This document shows positions 4,919-11,543 of a stretch of 11,543 nt of DNA, piece by piece. The translations under genes and the position numbers were made by a program. The notes under the pieces are model-generated. The model had not been told where the DNA came from. It saw only the letters and a program-made list of their open reading frames with translations, and searched no databases. The stretch lies in assembly GCA_964630615.1 (NCBI GenBank), contig CAZVVG010000020.1:1-11543 (forward strand). The letters run 5' to 3'. Numbering within the stretch: position 1 is the stretch's first letter; every line of letters begins with the position of its first letter. Source of the stretch: CAZVVG01 sp964630615. GTDB lineage: Bacteria; Patescibacteriota; Minisyncoccia; Moranbacterales; UBA2206.

Positions 4919-7495
4919 TTAAGGCGTTGTTGTCTGACCTTCCTGAATTGTGGGGTTTTGTATGCTCGGCACTGAATTGCTATTTTCAATGCTGGTATTT
5001 TCAGGAGTGGGCGGAGTTTCTGAGCTCTGTTGCTCGCTCACCTTGAGGTTTTCCGGATTATTTTCAATTCCGTTTCTAACGTTGCTAATCATTTTTTGAA
5101 CTTGGACTCGAGTTTCCCTATTACCCTCCGTGTCGGGAAGTAATCCAGAAACTTTTTCGTATTCAGCAATCGCTTCTTTGTCTTTGTTCTGCTTTTCATA
5201 AAGCATACCCAAGCTAAAGTGGACATTAATTTGTTTGTCATCAGCCTGCAAAATTGCCTTGAAAATGTTTTCTGCTTGTTTCAGGTCTTCCTCTTTTCCT
5301 CTGTTTTGATAAAGCTTAGCTAAATAAAAGTTATAATTCAAATCTCTTTGTTTGATAACCAGCGCTTTCTTAATGTTTTCTATCGCTCCTTCCACATCTC
5401 CCAAGGCTTCCTGGGTCAGTGCCAAATTATAATACCCAGCATCAAAATCACTTTTCTTATCAATTGATTTCTGGAACAATTCCTTGGCTTCTTCCACAAG
5501 TTTTTTCTTTTCGCTCTCTTCCTTTTTTGTCGGCACCAGGCTAATTTTTATCTGACCCAACCTGAGATAGAAATTCGGATTGTAAGGATCCAGCTCCATG
5601 GTCTTGTTGTAATTTTCTTCGGCCGAGGACATGGATTCGGGAACATAAATCCCCGCGTTTTCATAAATCTGAGCCAGAACCTCATTGGCCGTCACGTCCT
5701 TGCTCATCAAATTTCGTCCCTGGGTCGCAAACGCAATAGATTTCGTAAGATAACCGGTTATCCTATTAACATCTCTTTCTTTTTCTCCCTTGGCCACTTC
5801 CTGATTAGCCAGATACATATATTCCTGAGCCAGGCGAGAAAAATATCTTCCCTCTTTGTTATAAAGCTTAGCGGAACTAATAAGCTTACTGATAGAGCCC
5901 TCTTCGGAAATTTTTTGGCTCCTGACTGCGAGGCCCGCTTTTGCATCCGCCACAAAGACTCTACCTAAAAACAGAAAGACAAAGACGGCCCCGGAAATAA
6001 CTAGCATAAAGATAAAGGCCATTGTCAAGGCAAACTTAGGAGAAGCCTTAAGAGAAAGATTTAAATATTCTTCTCGTGATTGACTTTCCTTGGTAATAAT
6101 AAACAAGGTTAAAGCGCCCGCTAAAACTCCCAAAAGTAAGATGGAACCTTCCATCCTAACAATCATGGCGTCAATCAGAAAAATAAGCGAAGCGGATAAG
6201 GCACCCAGGGAAAGAATTTTATTCTTTTCTTTTTCCCGACTTAAAAGATAAATGGCTACTCCTAAGAAAGTCAGAATAACCAGAATCAGCCCAACAGTCC
6301 CCAGGATGCCCAGAGTGGGAACCGCTTCAAAAAACATCCCGGAGCCCTGGTAAAACCGGATATTATAAAGCTGGCCGAGGTTAAATTCCTGCGGTTTATG
6401 CAAGGAGAAGGAATATCCGTAGTTTCCCGGACCGGATCCCAGAAGAAACTTCTCTTTCAAGCTCTCCTTGACAACATCAAAAGAAAGGTTGGTATTCGGA
6501 CTGACCTCTATGGGTAAATTGGCTCGGGTAAAACGAATTTCATTATCCACCGTTCCCAGCATCAAAATCGCCAAAATCACTGCGAAAGCCGCCATTGGCA
6601 ACCAAGCCCAAGCTTTAGCCGGTTGAATAATTTTAGCTAAAACATAAACCAGAAAAAAGCTTATTCCCACCAAGAGGCCCATGGAAGGATCAATGGTTCT
6701 GGAGGAAAAGAAATAGGGAGAAATGGAAAAAAGGAGGAAAAAATCAAAAAAGATGAAAAAAACTAAGGCACCTATGCTAGCCTTCTTCTTCCAGGTTGCT
6801 TTCCATTCGGCTAGTTTAAAGACGGCCGACATCATAAGTGGAATAATCAGGCTAAAGAAGACTCCCAGCCCAGTTATGGAACCCAAGGGGCTAAGAGGGG
6901 CAATTCTGGCAAAGCTGTCTGGAACAAATTTAACATTAAAAATTCCTAAAAAAGTCCAAAGGGAAAGAAAAAAACCGGAAACAATCAAAGCCCCAAAAAC
7001 CCAATAAAATCTTTTTTGGTTAAAATGGCTAAACATTAGATAATAAGCCAGAATTAGGGCTATAACACTAAGCAAGCCCCGAGAAGGATCGCCAAAAAAT
7101 CCCCAAAAGCTGTGCCATCTATCCACCGAAAAAATCGTGGATAAAACATAGACCAAAAGAAAAATCCCGATTGGAATATCCAGAGGGGTTCTTCTAATTT
7201 TCATTTCCGCTAAAAGCGCCGCCTTCACCACCCAAAGAACCAGGGCCAGCAATAGCCAAAAATAAAAATAGATTTGTTTATCAAAAACTAAGCCTTGATA
7301 AGTGATTCCCGTAAAGAAAAGCGGGAGACCAAAAAAAATCGCGCCGAGACTGAAAGTTATAAAGAAATCCAGCATTTTTATTAACCGGGTATTGGTACTT
7401 GAATTTTCACTCTTCCCAGGTGCTGCCGAGACCCCGAAACTCTTCGGACCTAGATTTAAGTTATCCCTCCTTACTCCGATTGTTCTTTCTTCCAT
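4919..7495 (-). CDS. O-antigen ligase/polymerase-like membrane protein with C-terminal TPR domain
   Basis: This 858-residue protein has a cytoplasmic N-terminus (1-40) and then about 11-13 membrane helices (roughly 41-470). The region contains WGFFGDPSRGL (about 131-141) and GSGPGNYGYSFSLHKP (353-368), which resemble the periplasmic-loop motifs of Wzy_C-type O-antigen ligases and polymerases. Another helix (about 488-511) leads to an extracytoplasmic part with TPR-like repeats (about 540-790; clear units begin near NPNFYLRLGQ 639, DAGYYNLALT 685, NYNFYLAKLY 720 and NVHFSLGMLY 757). A Ser/Thr/Pro/Asn-rich tail (about 815-858) ends it. WaaL, PglL and Wzy relatives move lipid-linked glycans to lipid, protein or a growing chain; which one applies here is unknown. 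A promoter lies at 7557-7585, but the ATG lacks a Shine-Dalgarno. Fusion with TPRs occurs in CPR and other bacteria and suggests a protein partner or acceptor. Confidence 0.82.
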   Translation of the reverse strand: MEERTIGVRRDNLNLGPKSFGVSAAPGKSENSSTNTRLIKMLDFFITFSLGAIFFGLPLFFTGITYQGLVFDKQIYFYFWLLLALVLWVVKAALLAEMKIRRTPLDIPIGIFLLVYVLSTIFSVDRWHSFWGFFGDPSRGLLSVIALILAYYLMFSHFNQKRFYWVFGALIVSGFFLSLWTFLGIFNVKFVPDSFARIAPLSPLGSITGLGVFFSLIIPLMMSAVFKLAEWKATWKKKASIGALVFFIFFDFFLLFSISPYFFSSRTIDPSMGLLVGISFFLVYVLAKIIQPAKAWAWLPMAAFAVILAILMLGTVDNEIRFTRANLPIEVSPNTNLSFDVVKESLKEKFLLGSGPGNYGYSFSLHKPQEFNLGQLYNIRFYQGSGMFFEAVPTLGILGTVGLILVILTFLGVAIYLLSREKEKNKILSLGALSASLIFLIDAMIVRMEGSILLLGVLAGALTLFIITKESQSREEYLNLSLKASPKFALTMAFIFMLVISGAVFVFLFLGRVFVADAKAGLAVRSQKISEEGSISKLISSAKLYNKEGRYFSRLAQEYMYLANQEVAKGEKERDVNRITGYLTKSIAFATQGRNLMSKDVTANEVLAQIYENAGIYVPESMSSAEENYNKTMELDPYNPNFYLRLGQIKISLVPTKKEESEKKKLVEEAKELFQKSIDKKSDFDAGYYNLALTQEALGDVEGAIENIKKALVIKQRDLNYNFYLAKLYQNRGKEEDLKQAENIFKAILQADDKQINVHFSLGMLYEKQNKDKEAIAEYEKVSGLLPDTEGNRETRVQVQKMISNVRNGIENNPENLKVSEQQSSETPPTPENTSIENSNSVPSIQNPTIQEGQTTTP

Positions 7496-7556
7496 ATTTT
7501 TTTAAATTTATAAATTACTCAAAAAACGTAAATAGCGTTCCTTCTCTTTAAGAGAA

Positions 7557-7585
7557 ATTATAAGCTACTTCTTAGAAAAAAACAA
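7557..7585 (-). promoter_or_regulatory. Promoter for the ligase-like/MscS-like gene pair
   Basis: The minus strand has TTGTTT (7580-7585), a 17-bp spacer and a consensus TATAAT (7557-7562). Transcription would begin near 7550, leaving a leader of about 55 nt before the ATG at 7495. It lies in the 108-bp gap after gyrB. The -35 matches only three of six bases; the -10 is perfect. Confidence 0.6.
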
Positions 7586-7603
7586 GTTGAAAAAAATATT
7601 CCG

Positions 7604-9649
7604 TTAAACATCCAGGTTTTCCACGTTTTTGGCATGGGTTTGGATAAACCTTCTTCTGGGTTCCACCTCATTCCCCATGAGAATATTAAAAATTCGATCT
7701 GAGGCTTCCGCGTCCTCGATGGTAATCCGCCGCATGACTCTTTTTTCTGGATCCATGGTCGTTTCCCAAAGTTGTTCTGGGTTCATTTCACCGAGACCTT
7801 TGTAGCGCTGGATGTTCAATCCAGAAACACCCCCCTCTTTTCTTTCTCCTTCCTTTTCCTTTTCAGGTTCGGACGTAATTCCGGCTTCTGGTAATTCTGT
7901 TTCTTTTCTTGAAACGAAGCGGCTGAGTTTTTTTACTTCGTAATTTTTTTCTTCCTCGGAATAGGCATAATGAAATTCCTTTCCTTTTTGAATGCGATAT
8001 AGGGGCGGTTGAGCAATATAAATCAATCCCTTTTCAATTAGTTCTTCGTAATAGCGGTAGAAAAAGGTCAACAGCAACGTCCGGATGTGAGAACCGTCAA
8101 CATCGGCATCCGCCATAATAATAATCCGGTGATAGCGCAGTTTAGAAAAGTCAAAACTGTCTCCGATTCCCGCTCCCAAGGCAATGATTATGGGTTTTAA
8201 CGTATCCGATTTAACCACTTTGTCTAAGGTGGTTTTTTCCACGTTAACCAACTTTCCTCTTAGCGGCAAAATTGCTTGAAATTTCCGGTTTCGGCCTTGC
8301 TTGGCACTTCCTCCAGCCGAGTCTCCCTCAACAATATATATTTCCGATTCCGCCGGATCTTTTGAGGAGCAATCGGCCAATTTTCCCGGAAGCGTCATCC
8401 CCTCAAGCGCTCCTTTTCTGATAACCGCCTCTTTAGCAGCCCGAGCGGCAATTCGGCTTTTGGCCGTTAAGAGGCACTTTCCCAAAATATTCTTCGCTTC
8501 CCCAGGATGGCTTTCTAAAAATTCCATTAGTGCCTCCGCGGTGGCACCAGAAACAATTCCCTTCATCTCTCCATTCCCTAATTTGGCCTTGGTCTGACCT
8601 TCAAATTGGGGGTTGCGTAATTTAACACTAATCACAGCCGAAAGTCCTTCTTGCAAGTCCTCGGAAAGAAAGTTCTCGTCTTTTTCTTTGAGGACATTGA
8701 CTTTCCGAGCATAAGCGTTAAGCACTCGGGTTAGCGCCATTCGAAAACCCACTTCGTGAGTTCCGCCTTCGGGTGTAAAAATATTGTTAGCAAAGGAAAA
8801 GACGTGCTCTTTATAGCCGTCCGTATATTGTAAGGCCACTTCTATAATAGAATCTTCAATTTTCTTTTCAAAATAAAAAGGAGTTTCATTTTTTACCTCT
8901 TTTCCTTGATTAATAAACTTCACGTAAGAAACTAAACCTCCGTCAAAAAGAAAACCGAAAGCCCTTTCTTTGCCCACTTCTCTCTTGTCAAAAACCTTAA
9001 TACTGACTCCTTTTGTCAGATAGGCTTGTTGCCGGACATAACTCAGAATTTTTTCCCAATTGTAGTTTATTTCAGGAAAAATTTGAGGATCAGCTTTAAA
9101 AGAAATCGTTGCCCCGGTTTTTGAACTTTTGCCCTCCACTTTGGGCTCCTTAGATTTTGACTTTCCTCGGGAAAACTCCATACTATAAATTTTTCCATCC
9201 CTTCTCACCTCTGCCCGCAGCCAGAGACTCAAGGCGTTAACCACCGAAACTCCCACTCCGTGTAAACCACCAGAGATTTTATAGCCGGAACCTCCAAATT
9301 TTCCTCCCGCATGCAGAATGGTGAGAACAGTTTCCAGAGTTGATTTTTTGGTTTGCGCGTGTTTTTCCACCGGAATTCCTCTTCCATCGTCCGTTATTTC
9401 CACTAAGTTATCCGGAAGTAAATTTATTTCAATGTTCTTGCAATAGCCTGCCATGGCTTCGTCCACGGAATTGTTAACCACTTCCCAAATCAAGTGATGC
9501 AAGCCCTCCAGAGAAGTCCCTCCAATGTACATCCCCGGACGCCGACGTACCGGTTCCAAACCTTCCAAAACCTGGATGGATTTAGCCGTGTACTCGGATT
9601 TTTTTGAGTCTTTTTCGGATTTCTTATTTGGTTCCTTATCTTTTTTCAT
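7604..9649 (-). CDS. gyrB: DNA gyrase subunit B (type IIA topoisomerase ATPase/TOPRIM subunit)
   Basis: This 681-residue protein is the ATP-hydrolysing subunit that, with GyrA, introduces negative supercoils. The GHKL ATPase domain has EVVNNSVDEA with catalytic Glu56 and Asn60, DDGRGIP with Asp87, and the lid GGLHGVG (127-133). The transducer has QTKAKLGN with Lys354. The TOPRIM domain has EGDSAGG (Glu441) and DADVDG (Asp514, 516, 518), the metal-binding residues for DNA cleavage. The C-terminus has YKGLGEMNPEQLW (616-628) and PRRRFI. All key residues are present. Length fits short GyrB (630-650 aa) plus a Lys-rich N-terminal tail (1-19) and a low-complexity Glu/Lys insert (about 585-607). 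ParE is the main alternative; the C-terminal TMDPEKRVMRRITIEDA region favours GyrB. The ATG at 9649 has only a weak GAGA-type site. It lies 28 bp after the 125-residue membrane protein gene and probably shares its promoter. Confidence 0.95.
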   Translation of the reverse strand: MKKDKEPNKKSEKDSKKSEYTAKSIQVLEGLEPVRRRPGMYIGGTSLEGLHHLIWEVVNNSVDEAMAGYCKNIEINLLPDNLVEITDDGRGIPVEKHAQTKKSTLETVLTILHAGGKFGGSGYKISGGLHGVGVSVVNALSLWLRAEVRRDGKIYSMEFSRGKSKSKEPKVEGKSSKTGATISFKADPQIFPEINYNWEKILSYVRQQAYLTKGVSIKVFDKREVGKERAFGFLFDGGLVSYVKFINQGKEVKNETPFYFEKKIEDSIIEVALQYTDGYKEHVFSFANNIFTPEGGTHEVGFRMALTRVLNAYARKVNVLKEKDENFLSEDLQEGLSAVISVKLRNPQFEGQTKAKLGNGEMKGIVSGATAEALMEFLESHPGEAKNILGKCLLTAKSRIAARAAKEAVIRKGALEGMTLPGKLADCSSKDPAESEIYIVEGDSAGGSAKQGRNRKFQAILPLRGKLVNVEKTTLDKVVKSDTLKPIIIALGAGIGDSFDFSKLRYHRIIIMADADVDGSHIRTLLLTFFYRYYEELIEKGLIYIAQPPLYRIQKGKEFHYAYSEEEKNYEVKKLSRFVSRKETELPEAGITSEPEKEKEGERKEGGVSGLNIQRYKGLGEMNPEQLWETTMDPEKRVMRRITIEDAEASDRIFNILMGNEVEPRRRFIQTHAKNVENLDV

Positions 9650-9677
9650 AATGAAAATTTTACTTATCTCTAAAAAA

Positions 9678-10055
9678 TCAGTTTCGCTCTGAGGCTAAAA
9701 AATAAAGCTCGGCTAAAAAAATGCTAGCCACTAAAAGCAGCCCTACCCACCAGACCAAAATTCTCAATCCTTGCAAAGCCAGCAACCCAACCAGGATGGT
9801 AGCCAAGAAAATGCTTTGGCGAAGACTTAAATTGATATTCAAAATTGCCGTCTTCTCTCCTCCCCAAACTCTTCTCAACCAAAGGAGAAATAAATTAAGC
9901 ATTCCGCTTAGGGCAAAAAAGAGAACCAGATAAAAAATTATTTTTCCGGCCTGGCCGGTTTTTTCCGGATCAATAAAATTAACTACCAGCCCGAAAGCGA
10001 CAAAAGAAAAAAGGGTTACTATTCTTAAAACCCAAAGATACGACTTTAAGGTCAT
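9678..10055 (-). CDS. Small four-helix membrane protein of unknown function
   Basis: I do not recognise a named family for this 125-residue protein. It has four hydrophobic helices (about residues 8-28, 37-60, 80-97 and 99-119) and short loops. The central loop LRRVWGGEKTAILNINLSLRQS (60-81) is basic and probably cytoplasmic, with NINLSLRQ just before the third helix. There is no signal peptide or catalytic motif. It is transcribed from the near-consensus promoter at 10103-10131 and precedes gyrB by 28 bp, so the two are probably co-transcribed. That need not mean a shared function. Small membrane proteins of this layout are often left as hypothetical in CPR genomes. The ATG has no Shine-Dalgarno. 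Confidence 0.75.
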   Translation of the reverse strand: MTLKSYLWVLRIVTLFSFVAFGLVVNFIDPEKTGQAGKIIFYLVLFFALSGMLNLFLLWLRRVWGGEKTAILNINLSLRQSIFLATILVGLLALQGLRILVWWVGLLLVASIFLAELYFLASERN

Positions 10056-10102
10056 GGTTATTTAAATTTTAGGAATTTTCTCTGGCTGATTCTGCCTTAT
10101 TC

Positions 10103-10131
10103 ATTATAGCTGATAAGAGAGAAATTGTAAA
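10103..10131 (-). promoter_or_regulatory. Promoter for the 125-residue protein/gyrB operon
   Basis: The minus strand has TTTACA (10126-10131, five of six consensus bases), a 17-bp spacer and a perfect TATAAT (10103-10108). The predicted start near 10096 gives a leader of about 40 nt. The -35 box overlaps by two bases the hairpin at 10130-10156, so the tRNA terminator region and this promoter are packed against each other. Confidence 0.8.
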
Positions 10132-10196
10132 GCCTTAAAACCGAAACTTAAGGCTTGAAAAAGCCCTAAAAAAGCAAAAAACACCTTCAAGTGCCA
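10130..10196 (-). terminator. Terminator region after the tRNA cluster
   Basis: Past tRNA-Asp, the minus strand has a weak hairpin (CACT TGAA GGTG, about 10182-10193) followed by T6-GC-T6. Next come two overlapping stems: GGCTT/AAGCC (10152-10165) and a perfect 9-bp AAGCCTTAA/TTAAGGCTT (10130-10156). The last two share the AAGCC strand and exclude each other. The U runs make the first hairpin the likelier stop for the tRNA transcript, with the 9-bp stem as backup. Confidence 0.5.
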
Positions 10197-10197
10197 G

Positions 10198-10271
10198 CGG
10201 ACCGGACGAGACTCGAACTCGCGGCCTTCTCCGTGACAGGGAGACGCTCTAACCAACTGAGCTACCGATCC
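10198..10271 (-). tRNA. tRNA-Asp (anticodon GTC)
   Basis: This 74-nt cloverleaf has acceptor GGATCGG/CCGGTCC, D stem GCTC/GAGC, anticodon stem TCTCC/GGAGA around CTGTCAC (anticodon GTC) and T stem GCGAG/CTCGT with TTCGAGT. The discriminator base is G73, as expected for Asp. CCA is not encoded (the next bases are CTG), so it must be added after transcription. It is the third gene of the cluster, 13 nt after tRNA-Met. Confidence 0.97.
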
Positions 10272-10284
10272 CAATAACCATCCG

Positions 10285-10358
10285 TAGCAGGGGTGAGAAT
10301 CGAACTCACGACCTCGGGCTTATGAGTCCCACGCTCTAACCAACTGAGCTACCCTGCC
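10285..10358 (-). tRNA. tRNA-Met, elongator (anticodon CAT)
   Basis: This 74-nt cloverleaf has acceptor GGCAGGG/CCCTGCT with a G1-U72 wobble, D stem GCTC/GAGC, loop CTCATAA (anticodon CAT), T stem GTGAG/CTCAC and discriminator A73. CCA is not encoded. The D stem has the elongator pyrimidine11-purine24 pattern. G1-U72 is also found in the Bacillus elongator tRNA-Met, which favours Met over the lysidine-modified tRNA-Ile(CAU), but the latter is not excluded. The anticodon stem TGGGA/GCCCG has an A31-G39 mismatch next to the loop. Confidence 0.92.
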
Positions 10359-10373
10359 TTCTAAAGATTTTGC

Positions 10374-10448
10374 TGGTTGCGGGGGCAGGATTCGAACCTG
10401 CAACCTCCTGGTTATGAGCCAGACGAGCTGCCATTGCTCTACCCCGCT
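10374..10448 (-). tRNA. Initiator tRNA-fMet (anticodon CAT), CCA encoded
   Basis: This gene is 72 nt plus an encoded CCA. The acceptor is AGCGGGG/CCCCGCA with an unpaired A1-A72, the mismatch that marks an initiator (E. coli has C1-A72). The D stem GAGC/GCTC gives the initiator A11-U24 pair. The anticodon stem TCTGG/CCAGG around CTCATAA has G30-C40 and G31-C39 but U29-A41 in place of the usual third G-C. The T arm is GCAGG/CCTGC with TTCGAAT and A73. The D loop is only 7 nt. It is the first gene of the cluster, about 12 nt after the predicted transcription start. Confidence 0.95.
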
Positions 10449-10466
10449 TTATCACAATCAAACCCT

Positions 10467-10495
10467 ATTGTACCGAGAGAGGAGAAAACTGTCAA
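10467..10495 (-). promoter_or_regulatory. Near-consensus promoter for the tRNA cluster
   Basis: The minus strand has a perfect TTGACA (10490-10495), a 17-bp spacer and TACAAT (10467-10472, five of six). The predicted start near 10460 lies about 12 nt before tRNA-fMet. The -35 box contains the TGA stop codon of the upstream 178-residue gene (10492-10494). A stable-RNA promoter of this strength fits a tRNA operon. Confidence 0.85.
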
Positions 10496-11028
10496 TCAAA
10501 AACCTCAAATTCATCTAAAAACTTCTCGTAGGAATTGAGGGTTTCTCTGGCTTCTTGTTCTTCGATCTTGAAATGCTCATCCTGGACGATCCGATTTTTT
10601 ATTTCGTGCGCTTTTCTGACTTCCGTAATGCTTTCCACTTGATTATCGGGAATGCTTTGAAAAATTTCCCCCAAATTTTCTCCCCCGTAGCCCATCCGCT
10701 TTACCAAATCACCGATCATTTCATCCGCTTCAATGATCGCGACTTTGAAATCTTTTTCCTGCCCTGTTTCCAGGCGCTTCTTTATTGCTTCCCAGCGGAT
10801 TTTGAGCTTCTCTTTTCTAACTGTCAGTTCCGGGGGGATGTTCATTCCCACTGAAAAGCCCTCCCGAAAAGTCGCTCCCACGTTTCTCTGAATTAAAAGC
10901 AAGATTAAATCAAGAAACAAAACGACAACATAAATCCCCAAAAGAACCTTAACCGTAAAAAAGAAGCTGGTCTGGGAAAAATCCAGGATTCCTTCGTAAA
11001 ATTTTAAAAAAAATGATTCGCCGCTCAT
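10492..11028 (-). CDS. Single-helix membrane-anchored protein of unknown function
   Basis: I cannot name a family for this 178-residue protein. One strongly hydrophobic helix (about residues 24-46) is preceded by an aromatic-rich N-terminus and followed by an Arg/Lys-containing segment, so the C-terminal 130 residues are probably cytoplasmic. That part is charged and helical (KEKLKIRWEAIKKRLETG, about 72-89; then EIKNRIVQDEHFKIEEQEARETLNSYEKFLDEF, with no residue run suited to an enzyme site) with the short motif DLVKRMGYGGENLGE (107-121). No cysteine or metal-binding motif is present. The ATG at 11028 lies 17 bp after the gatA stop with no Shine-Dalgarno, so it is probably the last gene of a transcript with gatA. 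Its stop codon lies inside the tRNA promoter. Confidence 0.75.
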   Translation of the reverse strand: MSGESFFLKFYEGILDFSQTSFFFTVKVLLGIYVVVLFLDLILLLIQRNVGATFREGFSVGMNIPPELTVRKEKLKIRWEAIKKRLETGQEKDFKVAIIEADEMIGDLVKRMGYGGENLGEIFQSIPDNQVESITEVRKAHEIKNRIVQDEHFKIEEQEARETLNSYEKFLDEFEVFD

Positions 11029-11045
11029 AAATTTGACTAAAAAAA

Positions 11046-11543
11046 TTAATTTTCTTTTTCGTAGGCAGAAGCCATGCCCAAAAGTCCCTCTTCGTCAAAC
11101 CACTTTCCCATCAACTGAAATCCGAGCGGCCCTTGTTCTCCTTCTGGACTGACTTTTTCCGCTGGCAGAGAAATGGCCGGCACCCCAACGATATTGGCAG
11201 TTACAGTGAAAATATCTTCCAGGTACATCTCAATTGGGTTTTCATTTTTCTCCCCAAATTTAAAAGCCGGAGTGGGGGTCGTCGGAGTCAGAAGAAAATC
11301 GACTCCCTGGATTCCGGGACGGAAAACTTCCTCAAAATCCTTGCGAATCAATTTCCTGACTTTCTGGGCTCGAAGATAATAAGCCTCATAATACCCCGAA
11401 GAAAGGGCGTAAGTCCCCAACATAATCCGCCTCTTTACTTCTTCGCCCAGACCGTAACGCCGGGAATCCAAATAAATTTCTAGGAGCTTCCTGTCTTGCG
11501 GATTAACTCTTATGTCGGAATCTTTGTGATCAAAAATCCTCAT
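11046..11543 (-). CDS. gatA: Aspartyl/glutamyl-tRNA amidotransferase subunit A, C-terminal part
   Basis: The visible 165 residues are the C-terminal third of GatA (whole protein about 480-490 aa). GatA releases ammonia from Gln to convert Glu-tRNA(Gln) or Asp-tRNA(Asn) to the amide form within GatCAB in the cytoplasm. Family signatures are RRYGLGEEVKRRIMLGTYAL (28-47 here), SGYYEAYYLRAQKVR (49-63), DFLLTPTTPTPAFKFGEK (82-99), the MYLEDIFTVTANIVGVPAIS stretch (106-125) and GPLGFQLMGKWFDEEGLL (137-154). The Ser-cis-Ser-Lys amidase triad lies in the missing N-terminal part. The ATG at the window edge is an internal Met, not the start. The TAA stop is at 11046-11048. An allophanate-hydrolase-type amidase is unlikely given the EVKRRIMLGTYAL signature. 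Confidence 0.93.
   Translation of the reverse strand: MRIFDHKDSDIRVNPQDRKLLEIYLDSRRYGLGEEVKRRIMLGTYALSSGYYEAYYLRAQKVRKLIRKDFEEVFRPGIQGVDFLLTPTTPTPAFKFGEKNENPIEMYLEDIFTVTANIVGVPAISLPAEKVSPEGEQGPLGFQLMGKWFDEEGLLGMASAYEKEN

Noticed and set aside
6723..7007. Plus-strand 94-codon frame
   Set aside because: Lys-rich shadow antisense to the membrane part of the ligase-like protein.
7450..7480. Strong AAGGAGGG inside the start of the ligase-like gene as evidence for a later start
   Set aside because: No ATG, GTG or TTG follows at a usable distance in frame; the next Met is residue 41, so the ATG at 7495 is kept.
8301..8597. Plus-strand 98-codon frame
   Set aside because: Antisense to the gyrB TOPRIM and transducer region, whose motifs are unmistakable.
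11133..11483. Plus-strand frames opposite gatA (also 11173-11379)
   Set aside because: They are shadows of conserved GatA coding sequence.

Overview
The window looks like part of a genome from a candidate phyla radiation (Patescibacteria, perhaps Parcubacteria-type) bacterium. This is inferred from the mix of features: a group I intron with a LAGLIDADG gene in 23S rRNA, a 23S gene not preceded by 16S, a GatA gene followed by unrecognised single-helix and small membrane proteins, a polymerase/ligase-like membrane protein fused to TPRs, moderate-to-low GC, and starts mostly lacking Shine-Dalgarno sequences. TGA and TAA serve as stops, so the standard bacterial code fits and the TGA=Gly code of Gracilibacteria/SR1 is not needed. 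No marker here fixes the lineage.

Every supported gene is on the minus strand. In transcription order (right to left): the 3' part of gatA (11543-11046); a 178-residue single-helix protein (11028-10492); a tRNA cluster fMet-Met-Asp (10448-10198) with its own near-consensus promoter; a second near-consensus promoter driving a 125-residue membrane protein (10055-9678) and gyrB (9649-7604); a third promoter driving an 858-residue O-antigen ligase/polymerase-like TPR protein (7495-4919) and an MscS-like multi-helix membrane protein (4855-4166); a hairpin terminator; a 567-bp leader region; and the 23S rRNA gene, from about 3598 off the left edge, ending inside domain V near E. coli position 2478.

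The 23S gene is the richest part. A 766-nt group I intron (655-1420) sits exactly between E. coli positions U1931 and A1932, just past helix 69 and inside the region recognised by I-CeuI. The P7, P8 and P9 core elements can be read directly. The intron's homing endonuclease gene runs into the ribozyme core: its last codons form the 5' strand of P7 and its stop codon lies in P3. The exonic rRNA carries two long AU-rich helix expansions, one in domain I (about 137 nt) and one at helix 79 (about 129 nt).

The leader before the 23S gene holds a strong promoter, a possible 13-codon reading frame, mutually exclusive antiterminator and terminator pairings, a boxA-like element and several hairpins. 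It reads as a stand-alone rRNA transcription unit with possible attenuation control. The protein genes cover DNA topology (GyrB), tRNA-dependent amidation (GatA), surface polysaccharide or glycan transfer (inferred) and membrane tension or channel activity (inferred).
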